Source of the DNA: an uncultured Bacteroides sp.
Lineage (GTDB): Bacteria; Bacteroidota; Bacteroidia; Bacteroidales; Bacteroidaceae
Length of the DNA: 64,000 nt
Reading direction: 5' to 3'
Assembly (NCBI RefSeq): GCF_905207245.1
Contig: NZ_CAJLKP010000023.1
Coordinates: 4,868-68,867 of the forward strand
Part shown: in pieces, positions 43,798-53,960 of the stretch
How positions within the stretch are numbered: position 1 is the stretch's first letter
Layout of the letters: each line of letters starts with the position of its first letter
Position numbers and translations under genes: made by a program
Notes under the pieces: model-generated
Databases searched by the model: none
What the model was told of the DNA's origin: nothing
The model's input: only the letters and a program-made list of their open reading frames with translations

Positions 43798-44799
43798 TCA
43801 TTTAACGGGAGCTGGATTCATTATATCAATCGCTTCTTTCACATAGGTGCAGGCACCACTGGTAGAGTAATAATCATTCTGAACATTATAGATGGCAATA
43901 CCGGCTATCTCATATCCGGCAGCCTCCACAGTGGCCCAATAGGCTACCTCACCCAATGCACGAGTACCATTCCAATACCCTGTCTTCTTATCAGTTGTAT
44001 CATAAGAAATCGTAGACACAGCCATAACGAAGCGGTCACTCGGAACCCCATCCTCCAAGGCATTGTTCACCAACAGGTTTAACCCGGCAGCAGTAGTTGC
44101 ACTTCCACTGTCCAGAATGATGTGCTTACAACTATTCAAGATAGTTTTGTCAATCAGATTCTGCGGTTTTCCTTTGAATGCAAAAAACTTATCTACGTTA
44201 GCTGCCTTCCATGTATTAACCGCATTCAGAAAAATGTTCTGTGTTGCCTGATAAGTTGCCAAGTCAGTTGCCGACATGAATGCCGGATTTTTTCCGGAAA
44301 ACTCTGCAATCAGTCCGTCATAGCTGTCCAAGTAGGCAAGCTGTGTGGTAAGTTCTTTTTGCAGGTAACTATCAAAGGCTTCCAGAGAAGTATTGTCGCC
44401 AGCTGATGCCAATTCATCATAAGCCGCCTTTATAGCATCATAACTGACGGTATAAACAACTTTCGTTCCTTTCTGATGAACTGTTTCTATATCAGCTTTC
44501 TCGAAGTCCGCTAATTCGGGATACATCATTGAAATAACATCGATGCTGTCCGACATATTAGTAATATGCTGCGCCGGACTATAAGGCTCCTTATTACTGT
44601 TATCGAAATAAGCATATACTACTTTATGCTCAGAGGCCTTATAGGCGGTCAGGTTGTTCAGGTACTTTGCATACCCTTCAGGATTTTGATCTTTTATGGT
44701 AGACTCATTGATGGAGAGACTCTCCACATCCGTACAGGAAGCCAAAGCTATGCTTACCAAAACGAACAGACCGGTAATAGGTTTTATTATATTTTTCAT
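43798..44799 (-). CDS. GH18-like surface glycan-binding lipoprotein (BT3985-like, non-catalytic)
   Basis: 333 aa with a lipoprotein signal (FVLVSIALASC). It has a GH18-type barrel pattern (VVYAYFDNSNKEPYSPAQHI, KVVYTVSYDAIKAAYDEL), but where DxxDxDxE is expected it reads DGLIAEFS, so all but the first acid is lost. That makes hydrolysis unlikely and glycan binding likely, as for BT3985. It directly follows the SusD gene (21-bp gap) and overlaps the next gene's alternative start. It probably forms part of the outer-membrane capture complex for N-glycans. Confidence 0.85.
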   Translation of the reverse strand: MKNIIKPITGLFVLVSIALASCTDVESLSINESTIKDQNPEGYAKYLNNLTAYKASEHKVVYAYFDNSNKEPYSPAQHITNMSDSIDVISMMYPELADFEKADIETVHQKGTKVVYTVSYDAIKAAYDELASAGDNTSLEAFDSYLQKELTTQLAYLDSYDGLIAEFSGKNPAFMSATDLATYQATQNIFLNAVNTWKAANVDKFFAFKGKPQNLIDKTILNSCKHIILDSGSATTAAGLNLLVNNALEDGVPSDRFVMAVSTISYDTTDKKTGYWNGTRALGEVAYWATVEAAGYEIAGIAIYNVQNDYYSTSGACTYVKEAIDIMNPAPVK

Positions 44800-44820
44800 A
44801 ACTTATCGAATAAAATAGGG

Positions 44821-46437
44821 TTATCTGATATTGGAATTACAATCCCACCATACACGGGTAGCATAATTGTCTGCACCTTTCAGGTGGCTTGACACAGCAG
44901 CTTCCACATTCTCCTTATTGCTGACATATTCGTCAGTGGGGAAAGGCATACGGCGTGCTCCCAGTTCATTGTCGACTACACCACCGCTTTTGTTTCCAGC
45001 AGGATCCGCAGGAATCAAGCGAGGATAGCCCGTACGACGGAAGTCCGCCCATGCTTCGTTTCCAAGCATCCAGTTGGCAATCCATTTCTGGGTAATGATA
45101 CGTTCTTGTTTAACGTTCTGTGTATCTCCGTCATTCCATTTAATGGTAATGGTGGACAACTGTGAACCATAGCTGTTAGCTCCGGAAGGATCATCATAGA
45201 TACCCGGCTTGCTGGTAGCATTGTTTATATAATCAACTGCACTTCCGGCACCCCATTGTTCAAATGACAGTTCGATACCTCTTTCGTAGAACTCCTTTGC
45301 AGTACCGCCCATACCGGAGAAATTAAATACAGCCACAGCTTCAGCACGCAGGAAGGCAACTTCAGCGGCGTTCATCCACATAACCGGATCGCTTTGACCG
45401 ACATTGACACCGGAATACTTGTGTGCGTCGGCGCCCAATGTAGTACGATCAATACTCCGACGAACTCCCACATAGTCATAACCAGCCCATTCGGACGGAA
45501 CGAAGTATTTAGAACGACGAGGATCATTATATCCATTCATATAGCAGATAATGTCGGCAGCCGCATGTGTATCACCACCAGTGAGACAAGCATGGTCCGT
45601 AGCTGAATTATAGCGGGTTGCGGTATAAAGCGGATTGACAATCGAACCGAAATAACTCCACTTGGCATTATCATTATTTGACTCAATTACTCCCCCCTGT
45701 ATAGCTTTCTGAGCTTCTTGTTCAGCCAATGCCTGGTTAGCATACACAATACGCATAGCAAGGCGTAATCTCAAAGAATTGGCAAACAGGGTCCATTTGC
45801 TGATGTTTCCGCTATATACATAGTCGGCAGTAGCAGCCAGAGCAGCTCCGGGATTATCGTTCAGAGTAGCAATAGCTTCATCCAATTCGGTAAAGAACTG
45901 CTTGTACACAGCTTCCTGCGAATCATAAGGAGTGGTAACAGCACCATCCAGACCTATTTTTGAATAAGGAATAGGACCGTAAGTATCCGTCACGCGACTC
46001 ATGGCAGCTACCTTAATAATCTTTGCAATGGCAAACGGGACAGGGTTTCCGGTTTGTTCGGATATATTTTTAACCGAAGTCAAATTAGTAAACAACTGCG
46101 GAATGAGCTTGTCGGACTTCAAAAATACATTGGTCCAATTATCCGTAGCATTAAAGTTTCCAATCGTATTTCCCCATCCGGTATTGGTATCCGAGAAATA
46201 CCCCCCCATCGGTCCACCCAACAAACAATCGGTGAACTGTGCCGTGTTTACGTCCGAAGACACCACGCAACTGGAAAGGTTGTTCATTGCCGAGCCCAAC
46301 ATATAATCGTCGGCCTGCATATCATCGGTTCCAGGCTGATAAGGATTCGAGTTGATATCCATATAATCACCTGTACAAGATACTCCGGTAAAAACCAGCG
46401 TTCCTACTATTATTTTATTAATAATACTTCTTCTCAT
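44821..46437 (-). CDS. SusD/RagB-family outer-membrane lipoprotein
   Basis: 538 aa. Lipoprotein signal IVGTLVFTGVSC, then MDINSNPYQPGTDDMQ and SusD-type helical repeats (WTLFANSLRLRLAMRIVYAN, EVAFLRAEAVAVFNFSG) and the C-terminal RIITQKWIANWMLGNEAWAD followed by FRRTGYPRL. It caps the SusC transporter and binds the glycan before uptake. It is encoded 4 bp upstream of nothing but the SusC stop, the standard SusC-SusD order, and corresponds to BT3984. Specificity for high-mannose glycans is inferred from the locus. Confidence 0.95.
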   Translation of the reverse strand: MRRSIINKIIVGTLVFTGVSCTGDYMDINSNPYQPGTDDMQADDYMLGSAMNNLSSCVVSSDVNTAQFTDCLLGGPMGGYFSDTNTGWGNTIGNFNATDNWTNVFLKSDKLIPQLFTNLTSVKNISEQTGNPVPFAIAKIIKVAAMSRVTDTYGPIPYSKIGLDGAVTTPYDSQEAVYKQFFTELDEAIATLNDNPGAALAATADYVYSGNISKWTLFANSLRLRLAMRIVYANQALAEQEAQKAIQGGVIESNNDNAKWSYFGSIVNPLYTATRYNSATDHACLTGGDTHAAADIICYMNGYNDPRRSKYFVPSEWAGYDYVGVRRSIDRTTLGADAHKYSGVNVGQSDPVMWMNAAEVAFLRAEAVAVFNFSGMGGTAKEFYERGIELSFEQWGAGSAVDYINNATSKPGIYDDPSGANSYGSQLSTITIKWNDGDTQNVKQERIITQKWIANWMLGNEAWADFRRTGYPRLIPADPAGNKSGGVVDNELGARRMPFPTDEYVSNKENVEAAVSSHLKGADNYATRVWWDCNSNIR

Positions 46438-46441
46438 AACA

Positions 46442-49400
46442 TTAAAATTTAAGAGTTACACTACAACCGAAATTACGGGTAGAAGGCATCATGAAATAAT
46501 CGACACCCTGATAGAAATTGTCAGTGGATGCTACACTTTCAGGATCGAACGGAGCTTTGCTGTAAATCATCCACAAATTACGTCCTACAAGTGAAATCGT
46601 CAGGTCACATACATTATTGAACATCTTGCGAGGGAATGTATACCCGATAGAGGCTTCCTGTAAACGTACGTTTGTTGCCGAATAAGTGTAATACTGCGCC
46701 ACTGCGTCACCACCACCTATAGCATCATACCATGACTCCGGATTTACCCGGTCTCCTCCATTCACCGACACATATCCTAAGTCTCTTGCCGCAGCCGTAG
46801 CCTCTGATACGCCAAATTCATCCAGAACTGCTTGTGTACGCGAAAATACTACGCCTCCCAAACGGGCTGAAATCATAAATCCCGCATTAAAGTTCTTCCA
46901 GGAAAAGTTATTGCGCCATGCCATATTGGCTTTCGGCAATACACTTCCCAGTTTAATCCATTCATCCGAGTTGTCTATCTTTTCGGTAGCCACGTTGCCG
47001 TTCTGATCCACGTACACATTGCCATTGGCATCACGTTTCATATCTATATTAGAATAGATATCTCCCATAGAGCCGCCTTCCTTCAATAGGAAACGCGCAG
47101 ATCCTAAACCACCCATATTCAATGTAGATATAGAAATCACCTCATTGGTCACAGGATTAATGGCATTGTCTGCCAAAGTCGTAATCTTGTTCTGATTGGT
47201 AGAGAATGTATAATTGCTGCTCCAGGTAAAGTCTTTCCAGGTATTTTCATATCCCAATGCCAGTTCTATACCCTGATTACGCACAGCACCCGTCTGGATA
47301 TACAACGCTGAATAACCGGATACTCCCAATTGAGGATTGAATGTCTGGTTCTTGGTAGTCGTATTATAGTAGGTCATATCAAAATTGAAGTTCTTCAAAA
47401 AACGCAAAGTCAAACCGACTTCCCATGATTCGGTACGCTCCGGCTTCAGGTTGTATACCGGATATTGAGTGGTGTTACTCCACTGTCCTGTACTTTCATT
47501 CCATTCGTAACGAGGATTGGCTATGTATCTCTCAAATGCCGTACCTACGGAAGCGAAAGAACCACGCAACTTCATAAAAGAAAGATAATCACGATTCAGA
47601 TTAGGCATCAACTCAGACAACACAACTGAAAGGCCGACTGAAGGATAGAAGAACGACTTACTGGTAGAGTTAGGTCCTGCCAACTGTGAAGGCCAGTCAT
47701 TACGTCCGGTCAATGTCAGATAATAAGTACTCTTGTAGCCCAGTTCAGCAGAAGCAAACACAGATTGGGTTTGCTCACGCCAGCCGCTCTGCATACGCTT
47801 CGTTTTCTTAGCACTCAGGTTCTGCACATTAAATACGTTGGCAAGCCCCGGAGTTTCACCTTCAAAGTTTTCGTCGGCAATAGGTCCTCTCACTTCCAGT
47901 CCATCCGAACGCATATCCATAAATGAAGTACCGATATTTGCCGAAAGGTTCCAGTTCTCTCCGAAACTCTTATTAATATTGATAAGGAAGTCAGCATACA
48001 GTTGTTTATCTGTCGTTTTAGAAATAGTATAGAGACCGCGTGTAGATGCCTCAGTCATCTGCGTGTTTGTTCCGGCATGATACTTTTCAGTATAATCATT
48101 GAAAGAATTATCCAAACGGACACGCCCACTTACACTCAACCAATCCAGTATCTTGTAGTTCAAACTGGCATTCAGCATATAACGGTCTTTATTGTTATTA
48201 CGAAGCTGACGATAATTAATCCAGTATGGGTTCTGCATCACAATACCGGCATCACCTATCGGCCAATACTGGGTATTCAGTTTGCGAGAAGCATCATAAC
48301 GTTCGTACATTTTGAAGTCTGCCCAGTCATTGCCGCGCGGAAACAAGTAAGCGCCCACCAACGGATTGTTGTAAGTACCTTGGTTCACCATATTCTGGTC
48401 TTTCTGAAGCACATAAGTTGCACCCACATCCAGAGTCATCTTATCATCCAGGAAGGAAGTAGTATTGCGGAAAGTAAAGTTATAGCGTGCATACTTATTA
48501 TTCGGTATAAGTCCCTTAGAATTAACAGCGGCAGCCGAAACATACGTTTGGTTCTTATCCGTACCGGTAGACAAGGAAATGCTCTCTGTTCCGGTAACAC
48601 CTGTCTGAAAGTAATCACTCGTCGGATTGTATCCATAAGAATTAGAAGAATTCAACCGATTCCCCCAGCTATGTGTAATTTGACTGCTACTGGTTCCATA
48701 ACGATTTTGGAAATCAGGTGTCACAAAGGCATTAAAGATTTCGGTATTACTGTTCACAGTAATGTTTACACGTCCCTCTTTACCTTTTTTCGTTGTAATG
48801 ACGATGGCACCGTTTGCAGCATCCGACCCGTAAAGGGCTGCTGCTGCCGCACCGGTCAATACCGACATTGATTCAATATCTTCAGGATTAATATCAGCAA
48901 TAGGTTCGGTAGCACCCTTTGAGTCAAACTCAGTACCACCCTTACCGGTTCCGGCATACATAGGAACACCATCAATGACATAGAGTGCATTGGAAGACTG
49001 CATGATAGACTTTGTACCGCGCATCACTACCTTTGATACACCACCGACACCGGATGAAGAAGCGTTGATATTTACACCGGCAACTTTACCGTTCAAAGAG
49101 TTTACGAAATTGGCATCCTTTACACGGGTAATCTCATCACTCTTAACTTCCTGTACATTGTAACTCAGCGCCTTCGTAGCACGCTTGATACCCAAAGCCG
49201 TCACTACTACCTCTTCTATCAATTGTGAGTCTGTTTCCATCAGCAAGTTAATAGGTCCTGAGCCTTTAACAGCAATCTCCTGTGGCTTATAACCAATATA
49301 GGAGAACTGGATAACAGGATTAGCTTCGGTAGTAGTCAGCGTAAAGTTACCGTCCAAATCGGTAATACAGCCAACACTGGTACCTTTCACCAATACATTC

Positions 49401-49804
49401 ACACCGATAAGGGGCCCCATATCATCCGATACCACTCCGGTGATAGTGCGTTCCTTACCTTGTTGATTCCCCTCTTGCGGCGTAGCCGACTTTTCAGAAA
49501 GATAAACAATGTTATCTTCTACTTTAAAAGAAATGTCCTTTCCTTTAAGAATAGCATTCAAGGCATCTTCAATCGATGCATTCTTCACCTTGACGCTCTC
49601 AACTGTCACTGTGGCGAGTTTGTCGTCATAAAAAAATTGATACTTGGATTGAGATTTAATCTGTTCGATGACTGTTCCTAACGTTGTGCGGGACACGTTC
49701 AAATTCAGTTGGGCAAAAGTCCACTGAACTGATACAGCCATGAAGAACAAAACTAATAAAGTCCGCAGAAATTTCGAACTTTGAAAAGCATGATTGTTGT
49801 TCAT
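46442..49804 (-). CDS. SusC/RagA-family TonB-dependent transporter with STN domain
   Basis: 1120 aa from the ATG at 49804 (MNNNHAFQSSKFLRTLLVLF); the frame extends to a TTG two codons earlier. After the signal peptide comes an STN domain (LGTVIEQIKSQSKYQFFYDD, residues ~40-105), a carboxypeptidase-like domain (ITGVVSDDMGPLIGVNVLVK), a plug (VVVTALGIKRATKALSYNVQ, YVIDGVPMYAGTGKGG, GSDAANGAIVITTKKGK) and a 22-strand barrel ending GCSVTLKF. The STN domain is the part that signals to FecR-type anti-sigma factors, and one is encoded in this locus. It imports the released glycan across the outer membrane with TonB energy. Confidence 0.96.
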   Translation of the reverse strand: MNNNHAFQSSKFLRTLLVLFFMAVSVQWTFAQLNLNVSRTTLGTVIEQIKSQSKYQFFYDDKLATVTVESVKVKNASIEDALNAILKGKDISFKVEDNIVYLSEKSATPQEGNQQGKERTITGVVSDDMGPLIGVNVLVKGTSVGCITDLDGNFTLTTTEANPVIQFSYIGYKPQEIAVKGSGPINLLMETDSQLIEEVVVTALGIKRATKALSYNVQEVKSDEITRVKDANFVNSLNGKVAGVNINASSSGVGGVSKVVMRGTKSIMQSSNALYVIDGVPMYAGTGKGGTEFDSKGATEPIADINPEDIESMSVLTGAAAAALYGSDAANGAIVITTKKGKEGRVNITVNSNTEIFNAFVTPDFQNRYGTSSSQITHSWGNRLNSSNSYGYNPTSDYFQTGVTGTESISLSTGTDKNQTYVSAAAVNSKGLIPNNKYARYNFTFRNTTSFLDDKMTLDVGATYVLQKDQNMVNQGTYNNPLVGAYLFPRGNDWADFKMYERYDASRKLNTQYWPIGDAGIVMQNPYWINYRQLRNNNKDRYMLNASLNYKILDWLSVSGRVRLDNSFNDYTEKYHAGTNTQMTEASTRGLYTISKTTDKQLYADFLININKSFGENWNLSANIGTSFMDMRSDGLEVRGPIADENFEGETPGLANVFNVQNLSAKKTKRMQSGWREQTQSVFASAELGYKSTYYLTLTGRNDWPSQLAGPNSTSKSFFYPSVGLSVVLSELMPNLNRDYLSFMKLRGSFASVGTAFERYIANPRYEWNESTGQWSNTTQYPVYNLKPERTESWEVGLTLRFLKNFNFDMTYYNTTTKNQTFNPQLGVSGYSALYIQTGAVRNQGIELALGYENTWKDFTWSSNYTFSTNQNKITTLADNAINPVTNEVISISTLNMGGLGSARFLLKEGGSMGDIYSNIDMKRDANGNVYVDQNGNVATEKIDNSDEWIKLGSVLPKANMAWRNNFSWKNFNAGFMISARLGGVVFSRTQAVLDEFGVSEATAAARDLGYVSVNGGDRVNPESWYDAIGGGDAVAQYYTYSATNVRLQEASIGYTFPRKMFNNVCDLTISLVGRNLWMIYSKAPFDPESVASTDNFYQGVDYFMMPSTRNFGCSVTLKF

Positions 49805-49935
49805 AAACAAAGTTTAAAGGTTACACATTGGTTAATTTAATCAGCCAAGGGAGTCTTTCTCCCGGCCTTCGTATTATAAAACAACAGGCACTTAAAATAC
49901 ACTTAGTACAAAATGATATTTTTTTTCTTTAAAAT

Positions 49936-49974
49936 GAAGAAGGGGATAGTTTCCTTTTGACTATCCCCTTCTTC
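49936..49974 (-). terminator. Hairpin between the BT3990-like GH92 and susC
   Basis: gaagaaggggatag (49936-49949) and ctatccccttcttc (49961-49974) pair perfectly over 14 bp with an 11-nt loop. On the minus strand it follows the GH92 stop by 22 bp. A T-run is lacking there, so it may separate the regulator/GH92 transcript from the susC transcript imperfectly. Confidence 0.6.
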
Positions 49975-49996
49975 AACACATCATTAACGCTTTTTC

Positions 49997-52276
49997 TTAC
50001 TTCTTTTTTAGTTCATTGGAGAAAGAGTAAGGATAGTCTTCCGGCTGTGTTCCTCTCTGTAGATTGGGTTTACTGCCCATATCAAATTTCAGGACACCAC
50101 CTTTTATCATATCTCCATGCTTCAGATAATTCTTGGTATACGTATTTCCATCCAAACGGAGTGACTCGATATATATATTTTCAGAGTTGTTATTCGCAGC
50201 ATCAATCACCAAGGAATTACCGTTCTCGAAATGCAGAGTAGCTTTCTTGAATAAAGGAGCACCAAGGACATATTCGTCGGTTCCCGGACAAACAGGATAG
50301 AAGCCCAACGCAGAGAATACATACCAGGCAGAAGTCTGACCGTTGTCTTCATCTCCGCAATAACCATCGGGACCGGGAGTATACATGCGGTTCATCACCT
50401 CACGCAACCAATATTGTGCTTTCCAGGGTTGTCCGGCATAATTATACATATAAATCATATGTTGTATCGGCTGATTGCCATGAGCATAGTTTCCCATGTT
50501 CATCACCGTCATTTCACGTATTTCATGAATCACCTGACCATAATAACTATCATCGAAAACAGGAGGAACAGTAAATACAGAATCCAGCATTCCAACGAAT
50601 ACCTTTTCGCCACCCATCAAATCTATTAATCCTTGCGGGTCATGGAACACAGACCAGGAATAATGCCAACTGTTTCCTTCCGTAAAGGCATCACCCCACT
50701 TCAACGGTGAGAAGGGAGACTGGAACTGGCCATCCTTATTACGGCCACGCATCAACAAACTCTCTTTGTCGAATACATTCTTATAGTTCATGGCACGCTC
50801 TGCAAAAAGTTTCAGTTCTTTCTTCGGACGATTCAGAGCCTTGGCCATCTGGTAGATGCACCAGTCATCATAAGCATATTCCAACGTGCGGGCAGCATTC
50901 TCATTGATTTTCACATCGTAAGGAACATAACCCAGTTCATTATAATATTCGTAACCCAGGCGACCGGTGGAAGAAACTTCGGGATGCACATTCTTGGTTC
51001 CATGGATAAGTCCTTCATACAAAGTAGTTACATCATCCACTTTAACACCTTTCAAATAAGCGTCGGCAAGCACGGAAGCCGAGTTATTGCCAATCATACA
51101 ACCGCGATGTCCCGGACTGGCCCATTCGGGGAAGAAACCGCTTTCTTTATATGTATTGACGAGACCTTCCTGAATTTGCTTGTTTACTGACGGATACACC
51201 AGGTTGAGGAAAGGAAACAGGCAACGGAAAGTATCCCAGAAACCGGTATCGGTATACATATAACCGGGGAGCACCTGTCCGTTGTAAGGACTGTAGTGCA
51301 CAGGAGCTCCGGCTTCATCGAACTCATAGAAAGAACGGGGGAAAAGTACCGAGCGGTACAAACAAGAGTAGAAAGTGCGATATTGGTCAAGATTACCACC
51401 ATCCACTTCTATTTTTCCCAATACCTGATTCCAGGCATCCTGTCCCTTCTGAACCAAAGCCTCAAAGCTGTCATTACCCAATTCTTTCAGGTTTCTATCT
51501 GCTTGTTCAAAGCTGATGAAAGAAGAAGCAACACGTGCATGAACGATTTCACCTTTACGGGTTTTAAAACCGATGATGGCACCTGCATGTCCGGCAGACT
51601 GCTCATTCTGGTTTTCAGCCAGCTTGCCATCGGCAACGGAAGCCCTGTAAGTGAAAAGCTTGTCGAATTCTATAACGAAATAGTTCTTAAAGTTATCAGG
51701 AACCCCACCGCTATTACGAGTAGTATATCCGATAATCTTGTTTTGTTCAGGAATAATCTTGATGTAAGAACCTTTATCAAAGGCGTCTACCACCACATAA
51801 GAATGGTCGTTCTCGGGGAAGGTGAAACGGAACAGGACGGCACGCTCCGTAGGAGTAAATTCTGTTACTACATCATGCTCAGCAAGATATACCTTATAAT
51901 AATGTGGCAATGCTATTTCTCCTTTATGTGAGAACCAACTGGCACGTTTATCTTCATTGAACTCCGGTTTACCTACCACCGGCATGATAGAAAACTGACC
52001 ATAATCATTAATCCAAGGACTAGGTTGATGGGTTTGTTTAAAGCCGCGGATTTTATTGGCAGTGTACACATATTGCCAGCCATCTCCCATCTTCCCCGTC
52101 TGCGGTGTCCAGAAGTTCATACCCCAGGGACGCGCAATAGCCGGATAAGTATTACCGGTAGAAAGTTCGAAGGTGGACAACGTCCCCATCAATGGATTGA
52201 CGTATTGTGTAAAATCTTTAGCCTGCCCCCAAAGAGCGCAGCACAAAAAGCAAATCGATAAAAAAAGGTTCTTCAT
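49997..52276 (-). CDS. GH92 alpha-1,2-mannosidase (BT3990-like)
   Basis: 759 aa with a cleavable signal (FLCCALWGQA), so periplasmic. Remarkably, the residues I recall as active-site positions of BT3990 occur here at the same numbers: Trp88 (QPSPWIN), Glu533 (TEGNSWHYSW, catalytic acid), His584-Glu585 (VIHEIREM), and Asp642/Asp644 (GDEDNGQ, base and calcium region). This makes an orthologous alpha-1,2-mannosidase likely, trimming Man9 arms after uptake. The GNEPSHH loop of other GH92s is GNQPIQH here. It lies between the anti-sigma and susC genes, exactly as BT3990 relates to BT3983-BT3992. Numbering match is from memory and by hand count. Confidence 0.93.
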   Translation of the reverse strand: MKNLFLSICFLCCALWGQAKDFTQYVNPLMGTLSTFELSTGNTYPAIARPWGMNFWTPQTGKMGDGWQYVYTANKIRGFKQTHQPSPWINDYGQFSIMPVVGKPEFNEDKRASWFSHKGEIALPHYYKVYLAEHDVVTEFTPTERAVLFRFTFPENDHSYVVVDAFDKGSYIKIIPEQNKIIGYTTRNSGGVPDNFKNYFVIEFDKLFTYRASVADGKLAENQNEQSAGHAGAIIGFKTRKGEIVHARVASSFISFEQADRNLKELGNDSFEALVQKGQDAWNQVLGKIEVDGGNLDQYRTFYSCLYRSVLFPRSFYEFDEAGAPVHYSPYNGQVLPGYMYTDTGFWDTFRCLFPFLNLVYPSVNKQIQEGLVNTYKESGFFPEWASPGHRGCMIGNNSASVLADAYLKGVKVDDVTTLYEGLIHGTKNVHPEVSSTGRLGYEYYNELGYVPYDVKINENAARTLEYAYDDWCIYQMAKALNRPKKELKLFAERAMNYKNVFDKESLLMRGRNKDGQFQSPFSPLKWGDAFTEGNSWHYSWSVFHDPQGLIDLMGGEKVFVGMLDSVFTVPPVFDDSYYGQVIHEIREMTVMNMGNYAHGNQPIQHMIYMYNYAGQPWKAQYWLREVMNRMYTPGPDGYCGDEDNGQTSAWYVFSALGFYPVCPGTDEYVLGAPLFKKATLHFENGNSLVIDAANNNSENIYIESLRLDGNTYTKNYLKHGDMIKGGVLKFDMGSKPNLQRGTQPEDYPYSFSNELKKK

Positions 52277-52333
52277 ACTATTACAATAATTATTGGGTTA
52301 TCAGGCGTTATGCGTAACACCATTTGAAACTAT

Positions 52334-53338
52334 TTATTTCTTCGAAGACAAAAATACACTATTTCCCACTATTTTATATTCAATAGGTATCACATTCTTA
52401 ACTGAGTTCAACACTTCCTCCACACTATTCTTCTTTTTTAATGCACCGGTATATGTCTTTGTCACGTCCATATCGGGTGCCAGAATAATTTTCACTCCAT
52501 AAGAATTTTCCAATGTTCGTGCAATGGTGAAAATATCCGCCTTCTCAAATACAAACTGGTTATTATGCCAGTTTTCAATTCCTGTATCCACTTGCTTCAC
52601 TACCAGACGGCGGGTCATACCATTCAGTTCCGCTTTCTGTCCCGGAGACAGAACAATCATCCCTTCTTCATGATTCCCTTTTACTTCAATCTCTCCCTTT
52701 ATCAACGTGGCTACCGCCGAGCGGTTGGCCTTGTCACTCTTCAGATTAAAGACAGTTCCCAAAACTCTGACCTGCATGGCTTCACTCCGTACAATAAAAG
52801 GTTTTTCCACATTTCTCTTTACTTCAAAATAGGCTTCACCTTCTATATATACATTTCTTCCCTTTTCTGAGAATTCGCTCGGATACTTCAAGGTAGTATG
52901 TTTGTTCAACCAAACTTTGGTACCGTCAGGCAACATCAGTTCTTTCACTTCGTCCCGGGCGGTGACAGCCACCAATGCACCCGTCTCGCTCTGCGACTGA
53001 TAAATATGATAGCTCAAACCGGATATAAGAAAGACGCCTATCAGCATGGCAGCATACCGCATCCAGGTATTCATTCTCCGCACCTTATGCCGCTTCGTCT
53101 CTTCCTGTTTCAACCGTTTGAATAATTGTTTCTCCACTCTCTCTATTTTCTTTTCATCTGCAAAATTTTCGTTTTTTCCAAGATGATATATTTGCTCTAT
53201 CCTGAACAATTCACGCACGTTCCCGTCTGACTCGTCCAGCCAAGCGTTCACCTTATGGAGTTCTTCTTCAGAACATTCACCCATAAGAAATCTAGCTATC
53301 AATTCTTCATCCAACTTATTTATTCCTTCCTTCATCAT
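52334..53338 (-). CDS. FecR-family anti-sigma factor
   Basis: 334 aa. The N-terminal cytoplasmic part (1-85) has the anti-sigma helix region (LIARFLMGECSEEELHKVNA), a single membrane helix follows (residues ~90-108, MRYAAMLIGVFLISGLSYHI), then the FecR domain (LMLPDGTKVWLNKHTTLKYP, EGEAYFEVKRNVEKPFIVRS) and a C-terminal DUF4974/STN-like domain (FVFEKADIFTIARTLENSYG). It holds the ECF sigma factor inactive until the SusC STN domain signals glycan arrival. It lies 31 bp after the sigma gene. The pair corresponds to BT3992-BT3993. Confidence 0.94.
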   Translation of the reverse strand: MMKEGINKLDEELIARFLMGECSEEELHKVNAWLDESDGNVRELFRIEQIYHLGKNENFADEKKIERVEKQLFKRLKQEETKRHKVRRMNTWMRYAAMLIGVFLISGLSYHIYQSQSETGALVAVTARDEVKELMLPDGTKVWLNKHTTLKYPSEFSEKGRNVYIEGEAYFEVKRNVEKPFIVRSEAMQVRVLGTVFNLKSDKANRSAVATLIKGEIEVKGNHEEGMIVLSPGQKAELNGMTRRLVVKQVDTGIENWHNNQFVFEKADIFTIARTLENSYGVKIILAPDMDVTKTYTGALKKKNSVEEVLNSVKNVIPIEYKIVGNSVFLSSKK

Positions 53339-53369
53339 ACTAATAAAACAATCGTTTCGATAAAAACAC

Positions 53370-53930
53370 TTATACCTTACCTAATAAAAAGAGGACCAAC
53401 ATGAAGTTCAGGTAGCCCAATCTTTCGCGCAGAAACTTCAAAGCTTTATACATATGGGCTTCTACTGTCCGCAACGATATGCCCATTGTTTCTGCAATAT
53501 CCTTGTTCTTCATATCATGCAGATAACTGAGCTTGAAGACCATCTTACACTTGTCCGGCAACTCATTAATCGCCTCGGAGAGTTCCCTTCTGAGTTCCCG
53601 GTCTTCTATCCTCTTCACAACTTCATTGCTATCCGGCTGATAGAACTCAACTCTCTTCTTGTTAATCTCCGTCACAACCGCTTCGTAACTATTCTTGACT
53701 TCCCGGTGCTTCAGTACATTTAAAGCACGGGTGTAGACCGCCCGATACAGGAATGCCTGTATCTGTTCGCCCACCGTCACTGTGTCTTGTCGCCGCCACA
53801 ACTCCACAAATACGTCCTGTACTACGTCTTCCGCTTCTTCTTCGCCCACAATGCGCGTGGCGTAAAAGAGCAGATTAGCATAGTACTGACGAAAAAGCAG
53901 TTTATAAGTCAGGTCAAAGTTATCACCCAT
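53370..53930 (-). CDS. ECF-type RNA polymerase sigma factor
   Basis: 186 aa with region 2 (YYANLLFYATRIVGEEEAED, then VVQDVFVELWRR) and region 4 (INELPDKCKMVFKLSYLHDM, then KNKDIAETMGISLRTVEAHM), ending in a hydrophobic tail (NFMLVLFLLGKV). It directs RNA polymerase to promoters of the locus when freed from FecR. Its gene lies 30 bp after the upstream GH92 gene and immediately before the anti-sigma gene. The hydrophobic last 12 residues are unusual and might tie it to the membrane protein, but this is speculation. Confidence 0.95.
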   Translation of the reverse strand: MGDNFDLTYKLLFRQYYANLLFYATRIVGEEEAEDVVQDVFVELWRRQDTVTVGEQIQAFLYRAVYTRALNVLKHREVKNSYEAVVTEINKKRVEFYQPDSNEVVKRIEDRELRRELSEAINELPDKCKMVFKLSYLHDMKNKDIAETMGISLRTVEAHMYKALKFLRERLGYLNFMLVLFLLGKV

Positions 53931-53960
53931 AATCTCACATCTGTTTTAAATCCCCGTCAA

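Noticed and set aside
49936..49974. A riboswitch or other leader element before susC.
   Set aside because: The only clear structure is a simple perfect hairpin just after the preceding gene; no ligand-binding RNA motif is recognisable.
49997..52276. Loss of the catalytic Glu in this GH92, read from GNQPIQH in place of GNEPSHH, which would suggest a mannose-phosphate hydrolase.
   Set aside because: The catalytic acid lies elsewhere: Glu533 in EGNSW is intact, and the other BT3990 residues (Trp88, His584, Glu585, Asp642, Asp644) are present at matching positions, so it is a normal BT3990-type enzyme.
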